This document shows positions 11,701-20,724 of a stretch of DNA of 64,000 nt, in pieces. Both the position numbers and the translations under genes were made by a program. The first letter of the stretch is position 1, and every line of letters starts with the position of its first letter. The stretch lies in NCBI GenBank assembly GCA_037367405.1, contig JAZKJV010001865.1, positions 558,001-622,000 on the forward strand. Direction: 5' to 3'. This stretch comes from Ottelia alismoides. Its lineage: Eukaryota > Streptophyta > Magnoliopsida > Alismatales > Hydrocharitaceae. The notes under the pieces were generated by a model. The model made no database searches and had not been told where the DNA came from. It was given only the letters and a program-made list of their open reading frames with translations.

Positions 11701-12225
11701 CTGAGCCCAATGCTCCGACACTACATCCTTGAAGCTTGCCTCCTGAATCCAGCATCTCTCGTATCTAAAGAGGCCTCTCACCAAAGGGGCCTCGCCAGAG
11801 TCCCAAAGAATCGGCGAATGGTCCGAAAAAGACCTGGGCCTAGAGGAAACCGAGCAAGAAGGGAACATCCCCATCAACCTCCCAGATGCCAAAAATCGAT
11901 CAAGCCTAGAACGGGAACTATTACTCCTCCAGGTGTAAGTAACATATGTTGCCACCAAATTCTCTAAAGCCAAAAAGTCCACAATCTCCGCAAAACAGAG
12001 GGATCCCGGGTCACGGCCACCCCTCGCTCGGGGACGATCCGAGGAGTGAAGCGTAACGTTGAAATCTCCCCTAATGATCCACGGGAGCCCCGCAAAAGCA
12101 CAGCTCGCAGCACGCAAGTCATCCCAAAGCTCGCGCCTCTTAATGTGACAACAGGGGCCGTAGACGCAAGAGAAAGCGATCGGCGAGTCGGACGCAAGAA
12201 GGCCGAGGAAGTGAGGGCATCAAGA
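8787..12225 (-). mobile_element. L1-type LINE, 5'-truncated
   Basis: Extent of the minus-strand LINE. The sequence starts abruptly within the endonuclease at about 12219 and ends after ORF2, with a short 3' region closing in an A-run (minus strand) at about 8788-8795. No ORF1 and no target-site duplication were found. It is markedly GC-richer than its surroundings, which sets its boundaries by eye. Confidence 0.7.
8944..12219 (-). pseudogene. LINE ORF2: endonuclease end, reverse transcriptase, zinc knuckle
   Basis: One minus-strand frame runs from about 12219 to 8944 with only two stops, TAG (9577-9579) and TGA (9565-9567), five codons apart. It opens within the apurinic-type endonuclease (SCVYGP, GDFNVTLHSSDRPR, SRLDRFL). 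A linker follows (KEGDANTAFFHRMASGRRR). The reverse transcriptase has DEGSPGPDGF, KIDFAKAYDS, RGLRRGCLLAPLLF and the active site QFADDTIYF (FADD at 10429-10440, about residue 560 of the 846-codon part), then GYLGLPLVVG. After the two stops comes the zf-RVT segment RCVLCELEVETLDHLFFECP near 9180-9260. The endonuclease N-terminus is missing, so it is a dead copy, although the RT itself is uninterrupted. Confidence 0.9.
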
Positions 12226-12259
12226 AGGCCTGAGGAAAGAGGGCTTTCTCATTGGATCC

Positions 12260-14410
12260 TCAGCAACTGATGTTTTGGAAGTGGCTCCCATCTTAGATTG
12301 TCTGTGAAAAAACTGGGGGAAGTGTTCGTGGGGGACTTTGTGGCCCTAGGTGATAATTTTTTTGTGCGAGAGGGCTCTCAAAGTCCGAGATTGAGATGCT
12401 ACTACGGGATGATCAGACCTTTGGCGTCAAGTGGCGACTCTCGTGCTACACAGACAGTGAAATGTTGCACAACAAGCACTGGGTGGCTTGTGTAACCGGT
12501 GTCCCATTCCTCTTGAGGTCGGTTGAAGATCTAAAAAATGCTCTTAGGGATGCTAGGGTAGTGAAGAAGGTCCTTGCATATGGTCGTCGTCCGAGTTCGA
12601 ACCTTCAACACCATTGGTTGTACTATAGACCTCTGATTCCATCGCCAGTGAGTCGGTGTGCACTTTAATTGTGGGTCGCTCATCCTTCAGATTGATGGTT
12701 CAAGTTCTATCCACCCTGTCGCCCCCCAAGCAGATCGAAGATGATGCGAGTTCCTCCTCAACCGCACTAGAGACCCCTCAATCGATAATGGAAGAGAAGA
12801 TCTTGGACGAGACGGCAGAGATCTCGGAAGAGCCTTTTTTTGGAAGAATTGCAAACAGAAGAGAAAAACTCGGATATCGAATTGCGTGTTGAATTCGGAG
12901 CTAGATTTGGAAGCATTGGACTCCTCCAACACAATCGTTAATCTATTCTCTCTGCCTTCGCCTGAGGTTTCTTTTTTGGGGGTTCGACTGTTGTTGGAGG
13001 CGATCAGATATTTCCTGGATGGTTCCTTTACTCGGTCGGGTGGGAGGGCGACCTGATTAACCAACTTATTAGAGGGCCCTATGGAAGAAGACCGCTGGAG
13101 CAGAGTCCGATAGGGCTCCTCGGGGCCTCGGTTTCGGATCCCAGCGGCAACCAGAGGGTGTTGATGCTACCTCTCTAGACCATATGAAGCTCTGTTTTGA
13201 GGTCCCTTGTAGGGATCTCGTCATTTTGGAAGGTCCTTTCCAAGTTGAAGGCATTTTGGGACCTATTCCGAGTTGGAAGTCTTCTCTTGAACAAGTTGTT
13301 TTAGGCTTGGAGTTAGCCGTGGATCAGTCTACTATTGCAATCCCCCCTCAACCCTCCATTTCTCAAGCCTCCTCTAAAACTTCGGCCGGGAGAGGTCTGT
13401 ATGGAAGGAAGATGAAGAGATACAGAGAGAGAAAGCATGTAAAGAACTCCAGGGTGGTTGGTTTGGAGATTTTGTCCGTTAAATACCAGGTGGTGGAGGC
13501 AACGGGAGTGATCAGAACGGCAGGTCCTTCCGAGGTGTTTAAATGAAGGCTCTACCCTAGAACGTGGGTGTTTAGGTGATACGGAAAAACAATGCTCGAT
13601 TGGAGCATTGTTGGTCGAATGGGTTGTGATGTGGTTCTATTACAAGAGTCAACAATTTCCTCCAGCTCTACCTTCTTTTGGAAATCAATGGGGATTGATT
13701 CAATGGCGGATTACAGAGCTTTAGATGCAGTTGGCACAGAGGGAGGGATGATCATTGCTTAGAAAGACTCCATTTTTAATTTTATTTCTGAAGTGAAGGG
13801 GAATCAAGTGCTTATTGTTCGTCTGGAGAATGCACTGACAGACATGTGGTTTGCATTCTCGTTTGTATATGGCCCATGTGTCCATGCTCTTAGGACAAAG
13901 TTGTGGGATGATCTCCGCAATGCCAGGAATGCCTTCCCAAGGGCGGCCTGGCTGGTAGGATGTGATTTCAACGTTACATTGCTTTCGTTAGATCGTCCTC
14001 GACTGTGAAGAGGCCAGGATCCTGGTTCGGTCAAGTTTGGGGACCTAATTGATGAATTGGATCTTGAAGTGAGCGATGTTATAGACACAAGGTACACTTT
14101 CAATAATTCTGGGTCATGTTCCCAAGTAGATCGTTTTCTAACCTTTATGGAGTTCCTTGAAGCTTTCCCTCTTTCGGCTAGCAGAGGCAGAGATGAATAG
14201 ATTGGATAAGCTGGAAGACACCATAGACCTGCTAGCGGAAGAATTCAATGCCAAGATAGTGGCCCAAAGAGTTATCTTGGCTGAAGACAAAATGGGTAGC
14301 GGAGTGGAAATAGAGATCTCGTCATTCTTAGCTCAAAGAAGGTGATGCAAACACTGCGTACTTCCATAAAATCACCAGTGGGAGACGCCGTCAAAACCTC
14401 TTAAGCTTTA
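12260..14410 (+). pseudogene. L1-type LINE, ORF1 and endonuclease, decayed
   Basis: A plus-strand LINE with many stops. The ORF1 nucleic-acid-binding region spans about 12390-13550 (best frame EIEMLLRDDQTFGVKWRLSC, HWVACVTGVPF). The endonuclease spans about 13555-14150: DVVLLQES near 13630, FVYGPCVHALR near 13860, GCDFNVTLLSLDRPR near 13960 and SQVDRFL near 14125. The ORF2 linker KEGDANTAYFHKITSGRRR is at about 14335-14400, where the element stops. RT is absent. It overlaps in content with the minus-strand LINE (endonuclease end and linker) but the protein sequence differs, so they are separate insertions lying head to head. Confidence 0.8.
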
Positions 14411-14637
14411 TGGTGAGAATGAGCGCCTCATACAAGTTATGGATATGTCCACCAACACTCCCATATCTCCTATATCCATGATAGAGATACAAAATTTATT
14501 AAATTCTTCATCTTTTTCTTCTTCTCGTCTTTTTTTGGAACAATCTCTCCTCTCTTTTTAATTCTCCAAGTTTTCTTGAGATTGCCCCTTTTAACATCCA
14601 TTTCATTTTTTTTACTATTTCCTTCCAGAATTTAAAA
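14411..14637. other. Spacer between LINE remnants, nothing recognised
   Basis: T-rich low-complexity DNA at 14505-14630. No coding or repeat ends can be supported. Confidence 0.4.
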
Positions 14638-14798
14638 GAGGGGGTGGAAGGTCCAAGAAGTGCTGGAATGAGACTATACGAAGGGATCTTAGTTTTTTGG
14701 ATCTAAGCCCGAGAATGACCCGGTATAGATCTGAATGGAGGTAAAAAACGCATGTAGCCGACCTTATTTAAAGAGGGAAAAGGCTTTGTTGTTGTTGA
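14638..14798 (+). mobile_element. 3' end of an RTE-like LINE with TTG tail
   Basis: Encodes the ending typical of plant RTE-type ORFs: GRPKKCWNETIRRDL, then a short stretch to EWR, KTHVADL. This is followed within about 30 bases by GGCTTTGTTGTTGTTG, the TTG-repeat tail of these elements. Only the last 160 bases remain, as expected for severe 5' truncation. Confidence 0.65.
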
Positions 14799-15116
14799 TT
14801 TCCTTCTAGAATTCTGCTTTTTTGTTTCAATCATGTTTCACATTTTTTTGACCAAAGAAAGTAAGATTTCAGGCACACAAGAAAAGCACCATCTATCCCT
14901 TCAAAACAAGCACCCTCTACGACTTTTGCAACCAAACGTTCAGAATGGATAAAGAATCCTTTTTCCCCTCAATCCATAACATCACACGTCGATAACACAC
15001 AGCATGTGCAATGCAGGAGATATAGGAGTTTGATCAAACAATCCAAAAACAACCGAAATCTCGAAGAACACTCGATTAAGCATCGTCATATAAACGTAAG
15101 CACATATGTCTATTAC

Positions 15117-15435
15117 CCCGGAGGTGGGAGGGGGACAACGTGGGGTGCGTGACCTTCCAGTAGAGCGCATTCGACTCCTCCGGTTCATGCCGAGGAGGCA
15201 GCTGACGTATCAAGCAGAATCCTTCATCGGCGGCGAAGGATGTCGCTCCCTCCAGCGCACCTGCAGGTGAGAACTGAGAAGTGAGGCCTGAGGGGACAGA
15301 GAAGCTTTGAAGGAGTGAGGGGAGTGGAGTAGGGGAGGAAAATGTACTCCATGAGAGGAGGAGGAGGAGGAGGAGGAGGAGCGATGCGAAATCGAGAGAC
15401 GTGATCATTTGGGCGTTGGTCGCTGCGAGGAACAA
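15117..15435 (-). CDS. UGLYAH: (S)-ureidoglycine aminohydrolase, exon 1 only
   Basis: The minus-strand translation ends in EGFCLIRQLPPR, then NALYWKVTHPTLSPSHLR. This matches the start of mature plant (S)-ureidoglycine aminohydrolase, the Mn-dependent cupin that releases ammonia from ureidoglycine in ureide breakdown in the endoplasmic reticulum. The N-terminus has a leucine-rich signal peptide, consistent with that location. The start could be the Met at 15435 or the one at 15408 (MITSLDFASLL). A splice donor GGG|GTAATA falls at 15117/15116 and leaves a phase-1 G, which would complete the Asp codon expected next in the family. No later exon (metal-binding cupin parts) is visible at lower coordinates, where LINEs follow within 320 bases. 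It is either the first exon of a gene with a very long, transposon-filled intron or a stranded fragment. Confidence 0.7.
15356..15382 (-). repeat. (GAG)n microsatellite encoding the poly-Leu signal core
   Basis: A GAG triplet run on the plus strand reads CTC repeats on the minus strand. It encodes about nine leucines in the hydrophobic core of the predicted signal peptide of the ureidoglycine aminohydrolase exon. Confidence 0.75.
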
Positions 15436-15439
15436 GAGA

Positions 15440-16431
15440 GGTGGGGGAGATGATGGGTCTGTGAAGTTGGGGAAGCGTACTGGGAGGAGAGCTTATTTTA
15501 AGCACTCACGCGGAATCTAAATACGTGTAACGTTTTGGACTGAGCTGGAGACTCATTAAAAGATGAATTGGTTTCAATGTGGTCACTCAAACATATGAAT
15601 ATTCGATGAGACCCCTCTCTCAAAATTGTGTGTTACAGTTGACGGGGAGATTAAACCAGGGATCATGAAGGGAGATATAGAGGGAAACTTCTTTTCTTTC
15701 GTATGATAGTCCCCTTATCTTGTATACTACATCACAAGGCTGGATTGGATTGGAATGGCCTAAGAAGACGGTAATTGATGGAGTTGTCATTTCTCATCAT
15801 TCCAAATCAAATAGTAGCAACGTTGGATTGGACTGAACTAAGCTCCTTTCAATGGGTTAGTTGGATGTGTTATCCTTCTATGAATAGTAGTTGTTTAGAT
15901 CGTTTGGAGGATTGGAACGGTAATGTGATGCGATGTGATGTCATTATGTTTGTGTTATATTGATTGTTTTTAGGAATTCTTACGGACATAATTCTGTATA
16001 GTTTCATATTTACATGCTCTTCCCTCCAACATTCTGAATTACATGGATAATCTTGAATAGTTGTTAACCATTACATGGCATAGCCATGTGTTAACTTCCC
16101 CTTATTTTCTCTATTAACTTTGACGGAGTCCGTTATATTAAGACATTATTACTCTTTTTATTTTATCATATTTGCAAAGTACACCATTCTCCCTTTCTTC
16201 CCCTTCCATTTCACTCTTCCCCTTCCATCCCTCCTCCAACCATAAAGAACGATTGCAAGAATGGAGTAAGGAAAATAGTTTGCAGCCTAGGGGATGTCAA
16301 TGACAGATAGTAGACGCCAAGACAAGGGTTAGTTTGGGTTTTGTGATCTCTCTTTCAACTTCTCTGTGGTCCCCTTCATCATCAAATGGAATATCAAATT
16401 GACAATCATAATAGAGGATCCAAAGGCATCA
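15440..16431. other. Upstream flank of the ureidoglycine aminohydrolase exon
   Basis: About 1 kb with no gene recognised. If the exon belongs to a live gene, its promoter and 5' UTR lie here. The one structured site is an imperfect palindrome at 16063-16095 (listed separately). GGATTGGA-type motifs recur near 15740-15760 and 15820-15910. Confidence 0.4.
16063..16095. repeat. Palindrome GTTAAC...ACATGGC-ATA-GCCATGT-GTTAAC
   Basis: A perfect 7-bp inverted repeat (16073-16079 and 16083-16089) around ATA, bounded by GTTAAC at 16063-16068 and 16090-16095. It could be a chance palindrome or the remnant of a small element. Confidence 0.5.
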
Positions 16432-16562
16432 CAGCGCGAGAGGTGGAAGCACCCAATCTGGACCCAATCTAAATTTCGAAGCACCTAATCTAGAGGTGTG
16501 CGTTCGAGGGCAGGATTGTGAGGGCACGTGTACGGCAATGAGATCGTGGAGGTTGAGACATG
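16432..16562 (+). repeat. Left half of a degenerate minisatellite
   Basis: Carries unit landmarks (TTCGAGGGCAGGATTGTGAG, then GGAGGTTGAGACATG) that match the tandem units at 60916-61215. Joining this side to the right side at ACATG restores the repeat register, so the sequence between is an insertion. Confidence 0.7.
16558..16562. repeat. Target site duplication ACATG, left copy
   Basis: ACATG lies immediately before the TG start of LTR D. The same five bases follow the CA end of D at 60911-60915. Confidence 0.75.
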
Positions 16563-16987
16563 TGTTTGACATGTGAGCCCACGCGCGAGCCATTATGCAA
16601 TAAATATTATTGCAATTCATTCCTTAATCTGAAATAAATAATAACTAATTTACATAATAGGTCCCTTAGTACAATTAGAGTTATGTACCATGGTCATCTA
16701 ATAATCATACATATGTTGATTCGATGGTTGAATCATAGACGCTGGTGCTTGGATGATATCTAAAGAGTTAGATTGAGGACTCATCAAGCACCGTAGAATG
16801 ATGGTTAAGAAAGGATCTCCAACCTGAGAAGAAGATGGCAAGTCTTCTCTAAAGGTTGGTATCTGGCCAAACTCTTGATGTAGGTCCTCTGCATATGAAT
16901 AGAGATCCGGAGGTGTTAGATAAGTCAGGTCAAGGAGTTGACTTAACGATATCGAGATAACCAAGATATATGTCATATGCTGTCATG
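16563..16987 (+). mobile_element. Copia LTR D, 5' portion
   Basis: Begins TGTTTGACATGTGAGCCC and can be followed base by base against the 3' LTR of element C (44983 onward) for about 425 bases, through GTACCATGG and GAGGACTCATCAAGCACCGT. It is more diverged than C's LTRs are from each other. It stops at about 16987, where leader sequence of the minus-strand array begins. The rest of D resumes at 47512. Confidence 0.75.
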
Positions 16988-18211
16988 ATATACAATCCCT
17001 GGCGACGGAAACCCTTCGCCTTGACGGGAGACCATGGATGTCACTTATGTGATCCTCCACCTCTTATTCAAATTCAATTAATTACTATGAATCATATTCA
17101 TATAATTAATTCTTCCAAGGGAATTATCAACTCTAATCATATTAGAGTATTCTCAATTGGATATAATTAACTTAATCATATTAAATTAATTATCAATCCA
17201 ATTTAATCAATCAAACTTAATTTTATGCTTGAATATGCATATATGATATTATTCTCAAAGTACGTATTAATTCGAATTTTAATAATTAGAAAAATACATC
17301 ATAATCCCTCGGACATTATCCCGGCCCTACCCGCTGTCATGGCCAGTACCGACGGGAGTGGGGCGGACCACATACGTTGCAACCCGCTGACCCAGCGATC
17401 CCCGACTAGACACCATATCCACCTCGGGAAAGGATAATGCCAAATTGATTATTTTGTACTTGAGATGATCATCGGTTTTTCAACCGAAATTATACCATAT
17501 AGTAATCAAAATAATTTTGATTTTAAGGAAATTTGCTAGACAAATTCCCAAGCCCTATTCAAGCAAGAAGTTTGATGATTGTAATTCCAATTAAGGTTTA
17601 GATCAAATCTAATCATCTAATTGGTTGGGGCCAAGTCAATTAGGCAAATAATCATGTTTCAATATTTCACAAATATTTTTCAAGATTATTTCACGAAATT
17701 AACAATTAATTTCTCTAATTGACAATCACTTGGTTCTAGATTAGGAAAGCAATTTCAGCAGTGACCCCTACTTACTAAAATTGGCATATCTCAATCATAA
17801 TAAATCCAAATTAAGCAAAGTCAATTTCTAAAGTTTTCTAATTTTATTTAGGACAGAACCTAAGTGGTGTTTCACGCATTTCGAGGCAAATCTAAACAGT
17901 AATTAACATTTTAATCACGTTCAGATTCACAGTTCCCGCAACAGTGCATACATGTCCATTAAAACGACCATATCTCGAGCATACGAAATCCGATTTACGC
18001 AAACTCAAATCCTATGGTTTCCTTATTTAATGGGGAACATAATCCAAGTATAAAATTCGTGTTTAAACAATTTAAACAATGCCGAATTTATTTACTAAAC
18101 AGATCTGCGAAATCAAATGCGATGAAAACTTTCGCGACCTAAACGAACCCAAGTCGTCCTCGGTTAACGAATCACTATTCGAAACCGTCGACCTAAGGCT
18201 CTGATACCACT
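16988..18211 (-). mobile_element. Truncated third internal region of the tandem Copia array (leader only)
   Basis: Nearly identical to the PBS-proximal leader of the two complete units (25153-26379 and 33323-34550), ending beside LTR1 at 18211. It includes the GC-rich leader module at about 17315-17440. Gag and all downstream parts are missing; the break lies within the 3' arm of a leader hairpin. Confidence 0.9.
18197..18209 (-). other. Primer binding site, initiator tRNA-Met (array, unit 0)
   Basis: On the minus strand TGGTATCAGAGCC, two bases (AG) after the LTR1 end TCCTTCA. It shows that LTR1 acted as a 5' LTR for a further unit to its left. Confidence 0.9.
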
Positions 18212-18771
18212 TGAAGGATATGGAGAGATCCTCAAGCGTATCACGGAAGCGTGAGCGTCGTATCGGATACGACGAAGAACGACTAGTCGCACTAGATGTT
18301 TGGTGCAGCGGAATTTAAAAAATTTATTCGATGAAACCACATGATCCAAGAACCATTCTCGGATCGTTTCATCTATAACCACAGCAAGTATAATGCAATA
18401 CCTCTTGAAGCGTGGTTGATCGAGTCTCTAAGAGAAGAGACCTCCTGTCTCAAGTCCGATCGTCGGAGAGATCGCTTGCGAGCGCGGGGATGAACCGCGG
18501 TGTCCTCGCAATCCAAGAAGTTGATCCAAGCGCGGTTGCTCCTAATCTCGTCGCACGAGATCGAACGTCTCCTTCGCGGGCGAAGCACTTGAAGTAGACG
18601 GAGAACCGCAGAGCGTCGAAGCGGTAGCACGAAGGCGAAGGCGACGACGATTCCCTCCACTAGGGTGGACGGCCACCAAGAGGAAGAGGGAGAGAGGGCT
18701 GTCGAGTATGAGAGAAAGAGAGAGAGTTTTGCTACAATAGCATGTGTAAAGAGAGAGCCAAGGGTGCCTCT

Positions 18772-18781
18772 CTATTTATAG
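18772..18781 (-). promoter_or_regulatory. TATA box of Copia LTR1
   Basis: CTATAAATAG on the minus strand, about 560 bases before the LTR end. It is identical in LTR2 (26942-26951) and LTR3 (35113-35122). Confidence 0.7.
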
Positions 18782-19016
18782 GGTTTTGGGATCCATGGAT
18801 CTCAATCCATGTGTCACATAAAATCAATGGTTGAGATTGATTTATGACAATCCAATGGTCAAGATTGTTGTTGGTAAAAACCAACAACTTGTGATTTAAT
18901 TTGATAAAATATATTTGATAAATCAAATAAATATTAATACCAAATCTAAATCAATCAAATAAGAGAGAGAGAAGACAAAGGAGATACTCTCCTTATTTGG
19001 AAGAGGGGACGGCCAC

Positions 19017-19063
19017 CAATTCCCCATGGGAATTGAGTGCCGCCCCCCTCATTCCAAATGAGG
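19017..19063 (-). repeat. Twin hairpins in LTR1
   Basis: Two adjacent inverted repeats: CAATTCC/GGAATTG (19017-19035, 5-base loop) and CCTCATT/AATGAGG (19047-19063, 3-base loop), about 240-290 bases upstream of the TATA box in the transcription direction. The same pair lies at 27187-27233 and 35358-35404. Confidence 0.7.
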
Positions 19064-20709
19064 AGTCCAATCTCCTTATTTTTCTCTCTTCTTATTTTAC
19101 CAACAACAATTTGTTGATATATTAATTCACCAAAATAATTCTCAATTAATTTTGGGAATATTGCAATCTTGACATTGGAATATTGTGAATCAAATTCACA
19201 ACCCAAAACAAAATGTAATTTACATTTTCAATTAATTAAACAATGTGTATCCAATACACATTAATAATTAATTTACTAATATAAATTATATTGAACTCTC
19301 TCTAATACATTATAAATCACATTTATAATATATTAGGAATAATTGGATATTACTATCCACATTATTCTTATCCATAATAATTAAATCACATTTAATTATA
19401 TTGGATAACTTCTCATACATCATGATAATTAAATCACATTTAATTATCATCTTCTCTTTGCTTAGATCTTATGGAATTGTTCTTCAAACCATTTAAGAAC
19501 AATGCTATTTCTCCTCAGATACTTGGAGATAAGGACATGGCGATTGTATTGTTCCACGTATAGTGACTTGGATATTGAGATCACATCTCATATCCAGATC
19601 CCATGGACCTCTCATAGATGCTTGATTAAATCAAGACTGTAAACCTAATCTTCTCATTGCATTTGAATCTCATTCAGATCAATGTCCAATACATGGACTA
19701 AGATTAGGTCACTTCTCTAATGAGAGGAGTCACTAAAATCCAGACCTGTTTCATCACTCCCTCAGAATGGAAGCGTCATGGTTATACAATCGTTTATGAT
19801 CAAATCACCCTTCAGGTATTCCCCATACCTGCACATCCTGCATACTGGAAGACTCATGATCATCATGAAGATAAAGATCACTTTTACACTGTCATCTTCA
19901 TAGTCTGATCATTAAGTTTCTCAATCTTGGTCCTTGGGATATGGTACAGATCATATGCCTTCACAAAGCATATATCTTACCTTCAAATTCATATCATGCT
20001 TCTAAAGCATGATGACCATGCATGGAATTTGGTCAATCCCAATACCTCATGAGTGAGCTCATGTCTTCCGGTTCACAAGTGAACCTGTATGATCCCTTTG
20101 AGAGATCATATTACTCATATGCCCTTACATGCACACCAGCTCGCCGGTGTATAGACCTTGATTAGGTCATCAACCTATTGGTCTGCCAAATGTACATGCT
20201 CAGACATATAGTAATATATCTGTCTCTGGTCAGAGGATGTTTGCCTGTGATGTGACAGTATTCATCATAGGTCTTTGGTTATCTCGATCTCGTTAAGTCA
20301 ACTCATTGACTCAACTAATCTGATACCTCCGAATCAATATTCCTATGCAGAGGACCTGCATCAAGAGGTCGATCAGATATCAGTCTAATGAGATGGGATT
20401 GCCATCTCCCACTCAGACTGGAGATCACTACATGTTAATCATTGATGATGCTTGATGAGTCCTCTATCTAACTCCTTAGATATTCATCCAAGCATCAGCC
20501 TCTATGATTCAATCATTGAATCAACAGCTGTATGATTATCAAGTTGGCCATGGTACATAACCCTTATTGTACAGAGGGACCTTATAGTGCATTCATTCAT
20601 TCAATATCAGAAAGGGAGTGAAACAAAATCAATAACTTTTATTGATGAATCATTTATTACAATAACATTTATTGTAGGAATGGTTCGCCTCGGGCTCACA
20701 TTGCTAACA

Positions 20710-20722
20710 ATCTCCCAATAGC
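20710..20722 (-). other. Polypurine tract, internal 1
   Basis: On the minus strand CTATTGGGAGAT directly before the TGTTAGC start of LTR1, just after the end of the RNase H frame. The equivalent site in internal 2 (28880-28892) reads CTATTGGGATAT, one base different. Confidence 0.6.
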
Positions 20723-20724
20723 CC

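Larger units (their letters stand above)
18212..20709 (-). mobile_element. Copia LTR1 of the tandem array
   Basis: A 2498-bp LTR. On the minus strand it begins TGTTAGCAATGTGAGCCC at 20709 and ends ATATCCTTCA at 18212. It is both the 3' LTR of internal 1 and the 5' LTR of the truncated unit 0. It contains a TATA box and a twin hairpin (listed separately). It is almost identical to LTR2 and LTR3, with a few scattered substitutions and a 2-base AG-repeat length difference. Confidence 0.92.

Noticed and set aside
9020..11967. Long plus-strand open frames in 9020-11967 (for example 9724-10353)
   Set aside because: They are antisense shadows of the GC-rich LINE ORF2, with proline/arginine-rich artefact composition.
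8944..14400. The head-to-head LINEs as one element with a 5' inversion by twin priming
   Set aside because: The inverted and direct parts overlap in content (endonuclease end through the KEGDANTA linker) and differ in protein sequence, so they are two separate LINEs.
15224..15505. An alternative proline-rich minus-strand protein
   Set aside because: It is another frame over the ureidoglycine aminohydrolase exon, whose own frame has family motifs and a splice donor.
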